A stretch of 64,000 bases of DNA from Sulfuricurvum sp. (GCA_028718525.1 JAQULP010000002.1:1-64000), one strand, 5' to 3'; shown: positions 17,610 to 27,171, counted from the first letter of the stretch. The notes: generated from the letters alone by a model not told the origin. A program made the numbers and translations.

Positions 17610-18130
17610 TTCACAGTTTCATTACTCCGCGACCTAAAAAGCTTGTCAGTGGCGAGTTGAAACTTGTCCTTTTCTTTTTTGTGGTTACTCTGATGATGTT
17701 AGCCGCCACCTATCTTTTTCTTTTTTATAAAACGTATGATTTTGTGCATGAACGAAAAAGTGTCGTACAAAAAGAGGCGGCTCTGCGAAAAACGATTGAC
17801 CAAATGGAAAAGCAGATCAAAACGATTGAACTTGAAGCGAAAATTGCGGAGCGGGTTACTACCGATAATGCGGTATTAAAAGAGAGCATTCATAACCTTT
17901 TTGATCTTGTGCCGGATGGGATTACCCTGACCCGTGCCGAGCTGGATTCCTCTTCGCTGATTTTGTACGGTATAACGCCGAATAAAGATACGTACGAATA
18001 CATGCTTCATGCACCGTTACGGTCGATATTTCATCGTACCTATACCGGATTTTATCCCATCGAAAACGGATGGTACCGATTCGTCTCTTCCAACTTTTTG
18101 GATGATGAAAAATCTGAGGAGATCGAATGA
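17606..18130 (+). CDS. PilN-like bitopic membrane protein
   Basis: A 174-residue protein starting at GTG 17606 (GTGA overlap). A short basic cytoplasmic tail, one membrane segment at ~22-43 (LVLFFFVVTLMMLAATYLF), a coiled coil at ~50-85 (KEAALRKTIDQMEKQIKT) and a small ferredoxin-like domain that includes LVPDGITLTRAELDSSSLIL. This is the classical PilN/GspL C-half layout, and the phrase PDGITLT recurs in PilN proteins. It sits between the PilM-like and PilO-like genes, overlapping both. Confidence 0.65.
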   Translation: MIHSFITPRPKKLVSGELKLVLFFFVVTLMMLAATYLFLFYKTYDFVHERKSVVQKEAALRKTIDQMEKQIKTIELEAKIAERVTTDNAVLKESIHNLFDLVPDGITLTRAELDSSSLILYGITPNKDTYEYMLHAPLRSIFHRTYTGFYPIENGWYRFVSSNFLDDEKSEEIE

Positions 18131-18651
18131 GCCGCCAGACACTTTATATTGTGATTCTCTCCATCATTCTTTTAACGGTAGTCATCGCTTTTTCTTTCTT
18201 TTTGCTAATCCCTAAAGGCAAAGAGTACCGTTTATTGAGGTTGGAGAGCAAACGGGAGTTTCAGCAGCTCGATTTAACGCAAAATCGCTACGATAACACC
18301 TATAACCGTTTGAAAGACCTCCAAGCCCAAAATCGTCATACCATTACGGCATTTGAGACGAAATTTAATGCAGAACGTTTTGAGAAACTGTATAAAAAAG
18401 AGTTTACCGACCTTTATCTCACGGAGATGACGGCATCGGATTCGAACGGGACCTTTAAAGTGTATGAAGTGAATGCAACCTCAAAGATTACCTCTCCCCA
18501 AAGCTTTTATACTTTTGTAGACGGAGTCAATAAAAGCGAGTGGATTATCGGAGTCAATTTTCCTATCCATTTCGAGCGAGACGGGGATAAAATCCGTTCG
18601 TCGTTTACAATGAAAGTACATAACAATGAAGTGAAGAAGGGGGAGAAATAA
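18127..18651 (+). CDS. PilO-like bitopic membrane protein
   Basis: A 174-residue protein beginning at ATG 18127 within ATGA of the preceding stop. One membrane segment (residues ~7-29), a coiled-coil stalk (LLRLESKREFQQLDLTQNRY) and a C-terminal beta-alpha domain with SPQSFYTFVDGVNKSEWIIG, which resembles the PilO/GspM pattern of residues before the final strand. Together with its two upstream neighbours it forms a PilMNO-like inner-membrane module, probably supporting pilus-like filaments such as the pseudopilins at 42 kb (inference). Confidence 0.65.
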   Translation: MSRQTLYIVILSIILLTVVIAFSFFLLIPKGKEYRLLRLESKREFQQLDLTQNRYDNTYNRLKDLQAQNRHTITAFETKFNAERFEKLYKKEFTDLYLTEMTASDSNGTFKVYEVNATSKITSPQSFYTFVDGVNKSEWIIGVNFPIHFERDGDKIRSSFTMKVHNNEVKKGEK

Positions 18652-18673
18652 GCCTCTCCCTAAAGAAGCTATT

Positions 18674-19435
18674 CTAAAACTTTTTTGCCCGTTCGTGAGC
18701 GGCATGGATCGCTTCCATGCATCCGTGACGGACATTTCCCTTTTCCAGCGCTCCATATCCTGCCGCTGTCGTTCCTCCCGGGCTCATGACGTTGTCTTTT
18801 AACTGTGCGGGATGGATATTTTGGATGAGACTTCCAAATCCTGAGAATAATCCGCGCATTAATACCATCGCATCGTCACGTTTTAACCCCTCGCGTACCG
18901 CTCCGTCGCATAACGCTTCGGCAACCAGGGCTAAATAAGCCGGTCCGCTTCCGGCCAGGGCGGTAGCAATATCCAGCTCTTTTTCATTGTTGAGCCACAA
19001 TGTCGTTCCGATCGATTCAAAAAGGGAAATCGCTTGGGCTGAGATGGCATGATCCCCTACAAGGGAGGTCATTGATAGGCCAACTTCAGCGGCAAGGTTA
19101 GGCATAGCACGGCAATAGTGCTCCGCAGGGATAAGGGTAAGAGAAGCAAGGGGAGTTCCGGCAAGCACCGAATACAGGACGTTTGCTTTTCCTTTTAGCA
19201 AAGGGGCAACTTCGGAAAGATTGGCGGGCTTAACGCACAGAATAACCGTTTTATGGGTAATATCGGCTGATGCATAGAGAGTCTTTTTGATCGGTGTTTG
19301 AAGTGCCGATTCAAATTGCTCGAGGGCGGTCATCGTACGACCGATGACTTCGATAGCATGAGTCTTGCATAGCCCTTTAGCTATGGCAAGGGCCATTTTA
19401 CCGTTTCCGACAAGGGTGATGGTTCTATTGGGCAT
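18674..19435 (-). CDS. proC: Pyrroline-5-carboxylate reductase
   Basis: ProC reduces pyrroline-5-carboxylate to proline with NAD(P)H. The 253-residue protein shows the Rossmann start TITLVGNGKMALAIAKGL, the PNLAAEVGLSMTSL segment and the C-terminal LKDNVMSPGGTTAAGYGALE signature. It is slightly shorter than the ~270 residues common elsewhere. Its start overlaps the end of fliW by 11 nt, so both are on one leftward transcript. It converges on the PilO-like gene with a spacer of only 22 bp. Confidence 0.93.
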   Translation of the reverse strand: MPNRTITLVGNGKMALAIAKGLCKTHAIEVIGRTMTALEQFESALQTPIKKTLYASADITHKTVILCVKPANLSEVAPLLKGKANVLYSVLAGTPLASLTLIPAEHYCRAMPNLAAEVGLSMTSLVGDHAISAQAISLFESIGTTLWLNNEKELDIATALAGSGPAYLALVAEALCDGAVREGLKRDDAMVLMRGLFSGFGSLIQNIHPAQLKDNVMSPGGTTAAGYGALEKGNVRHGCMEAIHAAHERAKKF

Positions 19436-19817
19436 CCTCTGATCCTTTTAGATAGTTCTTAATCGGTTCGGAAATGCCGAAGTCACTGCGGTTGTCGATA
19501 ATAATCTGTGCCATAGTATGATTATCGGTATTGAAAATAAGGGGAGCTACAAAATTGATCGTCGAATTTTCGATAGGTGTTTGCAGAATCATGATATTGT
19601 AAATCAAAAGGTTGCTTTCAGGCGTAATCCCCATCAAAGCCTGGAGAGACGAGGGGATATCAAATGAATACTCACGAAGGGCAAAAGGGTTGATCAACGT
19701 AAAGGAAGGGCCTTCTCCAACGGTTTCAAGACGTAAAAAAATTTCATCGATTTTTTGCAGTTCCATTTGGGATACGGTTTCGAAACCGAGCAGGGGAAGT
19801 TTTAAATCAAATTGCAT
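19425..19817 (-). CDS. fliW: Flagellar assembly factor FliW
   Basis: FliW binds the translational regulator CsrA and flagellin, linking flagellin output to its secretion. The 130-residue protein has the family run LLGFETVSQMELQKIDE, FTLINPFALREYSFDIP and a C-terminal NFVAPLIFNTDNHTMAQIII close to the consensus NL.APIVIN. It indicates a flagellated organism. The divergent promoter region with bamD is 123 bp; TAAAAT on the minus strand at 19846-19851 is a likely -10. Confidence 0.92.
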   Translation of the reverse strand: MQFDLKLPLLGFETVSQMELQKIDEIFLRLETVGEGPSFTLINPFALREYSFDIPSSLQALMGITPESNLLIYNIMILQTPIENSTINFVAPLIFNTDNHTMAQIIIDNRSDFGISEPIKNYLKGSEDAQ

Positions 19818-19906
19818 AACTACCTTCTTATGACATAATGGTCTGATTTTAACACATGTAAGTAAAAAGTTTCAACCTATTGTAGAGGTGTTTAATCTCT
19901 TTACGG

Positions 19907-19912
19907 TAAAAT
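19907..19912 (+). promoter_or_regulatory. Probable -10 box of bamD-lon
   Basis: CGGTAAAATAG about 30 nt before the bamD ATG. A start near 19919 would leave a short leader with GTAGGT as ribosome site. Confidence 0.4.
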
Positions 19913-19940
19913 AGCCCAAAAAAGAAGAGTAGGTTTCAGT

Positions 19941-20663
19941 ATGATTAGAACGTGGTTCACGGCAATGGCGGTACTCATTCTTTTGGCCGGATGCGGCAGT
20001 AAAGAGCTTGAGGAATTTAATAAGCCCGCAGAGTATTGGTACGAAAAAATGGTGACATCGGTCTCCAACGGCAATTTGGAAAAAGCGGATAGCTATTACA
20101 GCTCACTGCAAAGCGAACATATCAGTTCTCCTTTTCTGGCGGAAGCAACGATGATCATGGCACAGGCCCATATGGCCCATGAAGAGTATCTGTTGGCAGA
20201 ACACTTTTTAGGCGAGTATATTCGTCGCTACGCAACGGTTGAAGGACGCGAATATGCCGAGTTCCTGAAAATCAAATCGAAGTTTCTGGCACTGCCGAAT
20301 CCGGGGCGTGACCAAGGTCTTATTGACGAGACGCTTAGCGGCGTGGAAAGTTTTAAAAAATCTTATCCCCATTCAACGTATCTTCCATTGGTCAATTCGA
20401 TGGAAACTCAGCTTCAGATCTCTAAACGGTCATTGAATGCGCAAATCGCGGATTTGTACGATCGTTTGGGAAAACCGAAAGGGGCTCAGATCTATCGTGA
20501 TCTTTCACCGCTTACTTGGATTGATCCTAAAGAGATCGTCAGTGCCGAGGTTCCGTGGTATCGTAGAATGTTTGAGGGAGACGGAAGCAGCAGCTGGTAC
20601 GATTTTTTAATCCCGAAAACACGCAGTGTCATCTCTATGGATGACAATGCGAGTCAACAATAG
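19941..20663 (+). CDS. bamD: Outer-membrane assembly lipoprotein BamD
   Basis: BamD is the essential lipoprotein partner of BamA in inserting beta-barrel proteins. The 240-residue product has a lipoprotein signal with LAGC (Cys18), the motif FNKPAEYWYEKMV that opens the first TPR, and further TPR helices (AEATMIMAQAHMAHEEYLLAEHF read in parts, LGEYIRRYAT). The order bamD-lon matches Helicobacter as I recall. The porin, barrel and LptD products encoded in this window would be its clients. Confidence 0.9.
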   Translation: MIRTWFTAMAVLILLAGCGSKELEEFNKPAEYWYEKMVTSVSNGNLEKADSYYSSLQSEHISSPFLAEATMIMAQAHMAHEEYLLAEHFLGEYIRRYATVEGREYAEFLKIKSKFLALPNPGRDQGLIDETLSGVESFKKSYPHSTYLPLVNSMETQLQISKRSLNAQIADLYDRLGKPKGAQIYRDLSPLTWIDPKEIVSAEVPWYRRMFEGDGSSSWYDFLIPKTRSVISMDDNASQQ

Positions 20664-20712
20664 TTACGGTACTATATGAAAATTTAAATTTTGAAAATAG
20701 GAAATCTTTATT

Positions 20713-23136
20713 ATGCAACTAAGTAATTACAGCTCTTTTCCGACCAATTTACCGGTTATTGCGGAAGATGAACTTTTTTTATATCCGTTTATGATCTCCC
20801 CGCTGTTTTTGAGCGATGAAAAAAATATTGCCGCAGCCGCCGAAGCCATCGATAACAATTCCCTCATCATTGTCTGTCCGGTCAAACCGGACCATGAAGG
20901 GGAACGGGATGGGAATTCGATCTATGATGCCGGGGTCATCGGCTCGATCATGCGCAAGGTCGTATTGCCGGACGGTCGAATCAAGGTACTGTTTCAAGGG
21001 CTTGCGCGAGGGCATGTCGTTGAGATGGTCCATCAGAACCCTTTGCGGGCCCATGTCAATCTGATCGAATCGACCAGTGTCAATGAGCTCAAAATGGACG
21101 CCATTTTGGAAATCTTGCGGGAGAAAGTGCGTGCCTTGTCACAGGTAAGCAATTTTTTTCCTCCCGATTTGCTCCGAACGATTGAAGAGAATCATGAGTA
21201 CAACCGTATCGTCGATTTAATCTGCAGCTCAATCAAGATGAAAAAAGAGAATGCCTATAAACTGTTTATTGAGCGGGATCCTGAAAAACGTTTTCTAATG
21301 TTGATTGATGAACTGATTGAAGAGACGGAAGCCAACAAACTTCAAAAAGAGATCCGTTCAAAAGTGCATACCCGCATTGAAAAAGTCAATAAAGAGTATT
21401 TTTTAAAAGAACAGCTCAAACAGATTCAAAAAGAGTTGGGGACCGATGCCCACCGCGACGAGGAGATTGAAGAATTTCGTAAAAAGCTCGAAGCTAAAAA
21501 AGAGAAAATGCATCCGGATGCCTACAAAGAGATTAACAAGCAATTGGAACGTTTTGCACGGATGCACCCCGACAGTGCGGATGCGGGGATGATTCAAACG
21601 TACCTGGAATGGGTACTGGAAATCCCTTACGGCGAAGAGGCCAAGAAAGCATTGAATGTCCATGATGTGGAAAATCAGCTGAATAAAGACCACTTTTCGC
21701 TCAAAAAGCCGAAAGAGCGTATTTTGGAATATTTTTCGGTCAAAGAACTTCTTGAATTGCGCGGTATCGGCGATAAAGAGGGACGCGGGGCTATCCTCTG
21801 TTTTGCAGGCCCTCCGGGTGTGGGTAAAACCTCATTGGCAAACTCGATTGCCACAGCGTTGAAACGCCCGCTCGTCCGAATCGCATTGGGGGGATTGGAA
21901 GATGTCAACGAATTGCGAGGACACCGCCGAACCTATATCGGGGCCATGCCGGGGCGCATTGTTCAGGGGGTTATCGAAGCGAAAAAGATGAATCCGGTCA
22001 TTGTCCTGGATGAGATTGATAAAGTGGCGAAGTCGCATCGGGGTGATCCGACGGCAGTATTGCTGGAGATTCTCGATCCGGAGCAAAACACCCATTTTAG
22101 AGATTATTATCTTAATTTTAATCTCGATCTTTCCAAAGCGATTTTTATTGCAACGGCGAATGACGTGGGGCAGATTCCAGGTCCTTTGCGCGATCGTATG
22201 GAGTTTATTTCGGTCAGCTCTTATACGCCGCAGGAGAAGTTTCAGATCGCCAAACAGTATTTGATTCCGCAAGAGCTGAAAAAACACGGGCTTAAACCTT
22301 CTGAGATCTCTATCTCGAAAACGGTATTGGCCGAAGTCATCGAAAAACATACCCGTGAAGCGGGGGTCCGTAACTTGCGCCGTCGTATTGCCGATATTGT
22401 TCGAAAAGCGGCTAAGAAAATTCTTGAAGAGCCGGGTACCCAAAAAGTGACGGTAAGTCTGAAAAATCTCAAAGAATTTTTGGATAAAACCATTTTCGAA
22501 ATCGACCGTACCGATCATGTGGATCGAGTCGGAGTCGTCAACGGCCTAGCCTGGACGGCAGTAGGGGGAGACGTTCTGAAAATTGAGGCGATCCGCATCA
22601 ATGGAAAAGGGGCATTACAGCTCACCGGAAGTTTGGGGGATGTAATGAAAGAGTCGGCACGAATTGCCCTTTCGGTCGTTAAAACCCTGATTGACAGCGG
22701 AAAGTTGAATGTCGATCATTCCATTATCCCTCTCTCCCCTGCCGAGAGAGAAAGCGATACTCCGATCGATGCCAGTGAAGTGTATAAGCGGTTTGATCTC
22801 CATATCCACGTACCTGACGGGGCTACTCCGAAAGACGGTCCGAGTGCGGGTATCGCAATGTCTACGGTCATCGCATCGATTTTGACCAATAAAAAAGTGC
22901 GTGCCGATATTGCCATGACGGGTGAAGTCTCTCTTACCGGGAACGTGCTCCCGATCGGGGGATTGAAGGAGAAATTAATTGCTGCACACCGTGCAGGGAT
23001 GAAACTCGCCCTGATCCCGCAAAAAAACTACGATCGTGATTTGAGCGATATTCCCGATGAGGTGAAAGCAGCCATCGAGATTGTCGGTGTTACTCGGATC
23101 GAAGAGGTATTGACTCGCCTTTTAATCGACGGATAA
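20713..23136 (+). CDS. lon: ATP-dependent protease Lon
   Basis: Lon degrades misfolded and regulatory proteins. The 807-residue protein has the N-terminal substrate domain, a coiled coil (LKQIQKELGTDAHRDEEIEE), the AAA+ domain with Walker A GPPGVGKTS and Walker B VIVLDEIDK, and the proteolytic domain with the Ser-Lys dyad in PKDGPSAGIAM and the later GGLKEKLIAA segment. It follows bamD by 49 nt. Its last 47 bases overlap the convergent tilS gene on the other strand. Confidence 0.97.
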   Translation: MQLSNYSSFPTNLPVIAEDELFLYPFMISPLFLSDEKNIAAAAEAIDNNSLIIVCPVKPDHEGERDGNSIYDAGVIGSIMRKVVLPDGRIKVLFQGLARGHVVEMVHQNPLRAHVNLIESTSVNELKMDAILEILREKVRALSQVSNFFPPDLLRTIEENHEYNRIVDLICSSIKMKKENAYKLFIERDPEKRFLMLIDELIEETEANKLQKEIRSKVHTRIEKVNKEYFLKEQLKQIQKELGTDAHRDEEIEEFRKKLEAKKEKMHPDAYKEINKQLERFARMHPDSADAGMIQTYLEWVLEIPYGEEAKKALNVHDVENQLNKDHFSLKKPKERILEYFSVKELLELRGIGDKEGRGAILCFAGPPGVGKTSLANSIATALKRPLVRIALGGLEDVNELRGHRRTYIGAMPGRIVQGVIEAKKMNPVIVLDEIDKVAKSHRGDPTAVLLEILDPEQNTHFRDYYLNFNLDLSKAIFIATANDVGQIPGPLRDRMEFISVSSYTPQEKFQIAKQYLIPQELKKHGLKPSEISISKTVLAEVIEKHTREAGVRNLRRRIADIVRKAAKKILEEPGTQKVTVSLKNLKEFLDKTIFEIDRTDHVDRVGVVNGLAWTAVGGDVLKIEAIRINGKGALQLTGSLGDVMKESARIALSVVKTLIDSGKLNVDHSIIPLSPAERESDTPIDASEVYKRFDLHIHVPDGATPKDGPSAGIAMSTVIASILTNKKVRADIAMTGEVSLTGNVLPIGGLKEKLIAAHRAGMKLALIPQKNYDRDLSDIPDEVKAAIEIVGVTRIEEVLTRLLIDG

Positions 23137-24106
23137 GTTCATAGGCACGGGGGGCTCCGTAGAGGTAGCCTCTGAGTTTCGTGCCGATCTTCAATTTTCT
23201 GCACGACTCCCTAAACCCCTTGTCCATAACGACCTTCTCCTCATACGGGGCAACAAACGTATAGCGGCTGTCGATTGAAACACAGAAACGTCGGGCAATA
23301 ATGTGTTCTCCCCCCAGTTTAAGCGCTTCTTTGTCACTTTTACTCAAAACATGCCCCAACGATTTAAAAAAGCGATCAATGCCGTAAACAAGCGAACGGA
23401 GATTGGGCGGGTTGTGGGCGTATGCAAAATCCTCAAGAGAGGCAAATTCCATCGGTTCGATCAGCGTATCGTTATCCTCTTCGAGATAGCGGAAGCTTCG
23501 GCGGATTGCGTCACGGTAATCCCGCATCATCGGGGTACTGTAGTGACGGCGAAAAAAGTTGCGAGTATAGCGTTCATCCGCATTGCTTTCATCGATGTGA
23601 TAATCGATGGCGTGCTCATGCAGATAGGCCTCGATGGAGTCGCGATCCCATTCCAGCAAAGGGCGGAGAATTTCGATCCCCTCACGCGTATCGTGCGAAC
23701 GGATTCCGAGCATCTCCGGCAATCCCGATCCGCGACAGATCTGCATCATGAGCCACTCAAGCCGATCATTAAGCTGATGGGCGGTTAGGAGATAGCGGTA
23801 ACGGTATTTTTGTATCAGATAGTGAAAAAAACGGTATCTCTCGTCTCGGGCGCGGGACTCGAAATTGGATCCGCTTAGACGGCAGGAGTGGGTATAGCAG
23901 GTTAGTCCATGGAAAGCGGCCATAGCAATTGCGCTTTGTTCTTCGCTGTCGCTGGATTCTCGGGTATGGTAGTTAACATGGGCGATGTCAAACGCAATGT
24001 CATGTTCACGAAGGAGATGAAAAAGGGCGGTGGAATCAACCCCTCCGGAGAAGGCGAGGAGAACTCTCCCCTCTTTGAGACGATCAAGATGGAGAAGTTT
24101 AGACAT
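23090..24106 (-). CDS. tilS: tRNA(Ile)-lysidine synthase TilS
   Basis: TilS converts C34 of the CAU-anticodon tRNA-Ile to lysidine so that it reads AUA. The PP-loop LLAFSGGVDSTALF (Ser20-Ser25) and the conserved TAHQLNDRLEWLMMQICRGSG and LRPLLEWDRDSIEAYL blocks are present. Start set at 24106, since a longer frame from 24271 would lie wholly inside rimO; the eight-base overlap with rimO suggests coupling. At 338 residues it is a short form without the large C-terminal domains. Its 3' end overlaps lon by 47 bp. Confidence 0.92.
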   Translation of the reverse strand: MSKLLHLDRLKEGRVLLAFSGGVDSTALFHLLREHDIAFDIAHVNYHTRESSDSEEQSAIAMAAFHGLTCYTHSCRLSGSNFESRARDERYRFFHYLIQKYRYRYLLTAHQLNDRLEWLMMQICRGSGLPEMLGIRSHDTREGIEILRPLLEWDRDSIEAYLHEHAIDYHIDESNADERYTRNFFRRHYSTPMMRDYRDAIRRSFRYLEEDNDTLIEPMEFASLEDFAYAHNPPNLRSLVYGIDRFFKSLGHVLSKSDKEALKLGGEHIIARRFCVSIDSRYTFVAPYEEKVVMDKGFRESCRKLKIGTKLRGYLYGAPRAYELIRRLKGESIPLRSE

Positions 24107-25415
24107 TTCCCGTAACGGTAGCCAACGGCCGTTTCCCGGCAATTTCTGTAATTCGGGCACGGTAAATTTTTCCGAAACTGAGTTCCTCTTCGATTTCGCG
24201 GTCGTTAACGTAGATTTCCCCGTCGACATCCGGTGCCCAGAGGAGGGCGCGGGAACTGAGGAGATATTCATGCTCGTCGCTCATCCCGTCTATGACGATT
24301 GCAATTTCGCGACCGACCATTTTTTGGAGGCTTTCATCTTCGACGGTTGAAGCGATTTTTCCCAATTTTTTCGCGCGTGCATTGATGGTTTTGGAAGGGA
24401 TTTTTTCTTCCATCGTGTAAGCGCTGGTCCCCTCTTCATCCGAATAGCTGAAGACGTTAAGGCGGTCAAATCCGAACGATGCGGTAAAATCAGCCATTTC
24501 ATTAAACATCGCTTCACTCTCTTGCGGGTGACCAACGATAAAGCTGGTACGGATGAACGCATTTGGCAAAGCTTTCATCGCATTAAGGAGCTCTACCGTT
24601 TTTTCTTTTCCGAATCCGCGTTTCATGATTTTCAGCATATCGTCGTTAATGTGCTGGATCGGCATATCGAAGTAGTTATGAAATACTGTGGAATCGCCGA
24701 TGGTTTTAATCAGTTTCAGGGTTGTCGTGGATGGATAAAGATACAGAATACGGGCACTTTGAACTCCGTCGATCAGTTCGATCCGCTTGATGAGGTGAAT
24801 CAATCCGTCGCTGATGTTCTGATCACGCAGATAGGAGCTTGAATCCTGAGAAACAAAGCTGAAATCGACGTATCCTTTGGCTACCAGCCCTTCGACCTCT
24901 TTGGCGACACTCTCCAAATCACGCGAGTGGAGTTTCCCTTTAAATGAAGGGATGGCGCAGAAACTGCATTGCTGATTGCACCCTTCGGAAAGTTTGATGT
25001 AGGCGTGATAGGTCGAACCGGTTACAACACGCTCCGCCCCGTCGATCAGATAAACCTCAGGGGTAAAACGGCTTTGTTTGGCGGCGAGGAGTTCATCGAT
25101 TTTATCGTAATCCCCGACACCGGTAAAGATATCGACTTCACTGAGTTCTTTGGAAAGTTCCTCTTTGTAGCGTTCAGAGAGGCATCCCGCCATAACCAGC
25201 ACCGAATCTTTTTTGCGTCCGGCATCGAGATTGAAAATCGTGTTCAGCGACTCTTGTTTTGCCGCATCGATGAATCCGCAGGTATTGACGATAATGACAT
25301 CGGCTTCGGTACTCGCATCGGTTATTTCGAAATCTTTGAGCCGTCCGAGCATGACTTCGGTATCGACGAGATTTTTAGTACAGCCTAATGAAACGATGTG
25401 GAGCTTTTTGGACAT
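24099..25415 (-). CDS. rimO: Ribosomal protein S12 methylthiotransferase RimO
   Basis: RimO methylthiolates an aspartate of ribosomal protein S12. The 438-residue protein has the UPF0004 domain (VSLGCTKNLVDTEVMLG, NTCGFIDAAKQES, VMAGCLSERY), the radical-SAM motif SEGCNQQCSFCAIPSFKG and a C-terminal TRAM domain. The CTKNLVD and CGFIDAAK motifs distinguish it from MiaB, which is at 13.4 kb. Leftward operon with tilS. Confidence 0.95.
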   Translation of the reverse strand: MSKKLHIVSLGCTKNLVDTEVMLGRLKDFEITDASTEADVIIVNTCGFIDAAKQESLNTIFNLDAGRKKDSVLVMAGCLSERYKEELSKELSEVDIFTGVGDYDKIDELLAAKQSRFTPEVYLIDGAERVVTGSTYHAYIKLSEGCNQQCSFCAIPSFKGKLHSRDLESVAKEVEGLVAKGYVDFSFVSQDSSSYLRDQNISDGLIHLIKRIELIDGVQSARILYLYPSTTTLKLIKTIGDSTVFHNYFDMPIQHINDDMLKIMKRGFGKEKTVELLNAMKALPNAFIRTSFIVGHPQESEAMFNEMADFTASFGFDRLNVFSYSDEEGTSAYTMEEKIPSKTINARAKKLGKIASTVEDESLQKMVGREIAIVIDGMSDEHEYLLSSRALLWAPDVDGEIYVNDREIEEELSFGKIYRARITEIAGKRPLATVTGNV

Positions 25416-25594
25416 AAATAACCTTGCATTTTATTTTCTTCCCGGTTTGGGGAAATTTGAGTGCCGTAGCGGCAGCATTGCCCAATAGTGTTAACCTATT
25501 CGGCGTTCACAATCAAGAGGTCGATAGGGAGTTTTTTGGACATTTACCAACCCTTGGATACTATGATGGAATTATAGCCAACTGGAGGTTGAAG

Positions 25595-26515
25595 ATGCTT
25601 AGACGTAACAATTACGGTTTGATCCCCTCATCCGAGATTACTTCCGAGTCGCTCTATCAAGAACGCAGAGCGTTTATGAAACTGGGAGCTTCGGCGGCAT
25701 TGATGGGAAGTGTCCCTTTAATGGCCGCATTGGATTTTGAAAAATCGAAACGAGGGTTGGAACCGACACCGTTTGATCAGATTACCACCTATAACAATTT
25801 TTATGAATACGGGACCGATAAAGAATCCCCCGCAAAGCTTTCCAAAAATCTTAAAATCCGTCCATGGACGCTCACTATCGGGGGAGAAGTTCAAAAAAGT
25901 CTGACGTTGGATATCGATACTCTGATAAAAAAGATACCATTGGAAGAGCGAATCTACCGGTTTCGCTGCGTCGAGGGGTGGGCGATGGTGGTTCCATGGG
26001 TAGGATTCACTCTGGCATCGCTTCTAAAACAGGCCGGACTGACATCAAAAAGCAAATACGTTGAGTTTGAAACGCTCTTCGATCCGGTACAATTTCCGCA
26101 GCAATCGAAAAGTTTCGGTAATATTCCGTTTCCTTACCGTGAAGGGTTGCGGATTGATGAAGCGATGCATCCGCTGACAATTTTGGCGGTTGGATTATAC
26201 GGCAAAGAACTGCTGCCCCAAAACGGCGCTCCGATCCGATTGGTCGTACCGTGGAAATACGGGTTTAAAAGTATCAAAAGTATCGTGAACATCACCCTGA
26301 AAGAGCATCAAACCCGTTCGACCTGGAATCAGATCGCTCCACAGGAATACGGATTTTATGCCAATGTCAATCCCTCGGTAGATCATCCTAGATGGTCACA
26401 GTCGAGGGAGCGGGTACTGGGAAAATTTTTTAAACAAGAGACCCTGGCGTTTAACGGGTACGGCAACGAAGTCGCCCATTTGTATAAAAATATGGATTTG
26501 AAAAAGTACTATTAA
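25595..26515 (+). CDS. msrP: Protein-methionine-sulfoxide reductase catalytic subunit MsrP
   Basis: MsrP is a periplasmic molybdopterin enzyme that repairs oxidised methionines in envelope proteins. Start at 25595 behind TGGAGG gives 306 residues. A twin-arginine signal (ERRAFMKLGASAALMG) sends it folded through Tat. Cys125 in YRFRCVEGWAMVVPW is the Mo ligand, and later PLTILAVGLYG and LVVPWKYGFKSIK fit the family. It pairs with msrQ 53 nt downstream. The upstream frame to 25424 overlaps rimO signals and is not used. Confidence 0.95.
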   Translation: MLRRNNYGLIPSSEITSESLYQERRAFMKLGASAALMGSVPLMAALDFEKSKRGLEPTPFDQITTYNNFYEYGTDKESPAKLSKNLKIRPWTLTIGGEVQKSLTLDIDTLIKKIPLEERIYRFRCVEGWAMVVPWVGFTLASLLKQAGLTSKSKYVEFETLFDPVQFPQQSKSFGNIPFPYREGLRIDEAMHPLTILAVGLYGKELLPQNGAPIRLVVPWKYGFKSIKSIVNITLKEHQTRSTWNQIAPQEYGFYANVNPSVDHPRWSQSRERVLGKFFKQETLAFNGYGNEVAHLYKNMDLKKYY

Positions 26516-26568
26516 ACGGGTATTGCGTACACTTGGTTGCGGTTAGAACGAGAAAATAAAGAGGTTCA

Positions 26569-27171
26569 ATGAGAGTAATAATATGGTTTGGGGCGCTGCT
26601 GCCGATCGTCTATGCGGCAATCCGTTTTAGTGCCGAATTCCATCCTGTATGGCTGCGTGATATTTTTGTCTTCATCGAGGGGTATGCCCGGATTGTTTTG
26701 ACCAAAACACCGACCGATCCTCTCAAATTTTTGACCGATTTGAGTGGGAACAGTGGTTTGTGGCTTTTAGCCGTCACGTTGAGCATTACCCCTTTGCGCA
26801 GTTATCTGAAAATCAATTTTTTGAAATACCGCCGCTTTTTAGGATTGTTTGCTTTTTTCTATGCGCTGATTCACGCCCTGTTGTTTATAGCCGTCGATCA
26901 GCAGTTTGATCTTGCCGCAACAGCGCACGAGGTGATCACGAAACCTTTTATCGCTTTCGGAATGGGCGCGTTTGCCATCTTGTTATTGATGGCGCTGACA
27001 TCAACGAGAAAACTCTATCCAAAATTCAGAGGGTGGCACAAACTGGTCTATTTTGCAGTAGTTTTGATTGCCGTACACTTTTTGATGAGTCATAAAACCG
27101 TTACTTTTAGCCATGTGACGGTTGTCGGGGTGTTGTTGATGCTTTTGGCAATGCGGCTGGTTAAACGATGA
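26569..27171 (+). CDS. msrQ: MsrQ haem-binding membrane subunit
   Basis: MsrQ passes electrons from the quinone pool or flavin reductase to MsrP. The 200-residue protein has about six membrane segments of the ferric-reductase-like type with histidines on facing helices (FYALIHALLF, FRGWHKLVYFAVVLIAVHFLMSHK). Placement directly after msrP confirms it. The stop overlaps the next gene (ATGA). Confidence 0.93.
   Translation: MRVIIWFGALLPIVYAAIRFSAEFHPVWLRDIFVFIEGYARIVLTKTPTDPLKFLTDLSGNSGLWLLAVTLSITPLRSYLKINFLKYRRFLGLFAFFYALIHALLFIAVDQQFDLAATAHEVITKPFIAFGMGAFAILLLMALTSTRKLYPKFRGWHKLVYFAVVLIAVHFLMSHKTVTFSHVTVVGVLLMLLAMRLVKR

Noticed and set aside
21832-22518. A 228-codon open frame on the minus strand inside lon
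   Set aside because: It lies wholly within the lon AAA+ domain, shows no domain or start signal and is explained by the codon bias of lon on the other strand.
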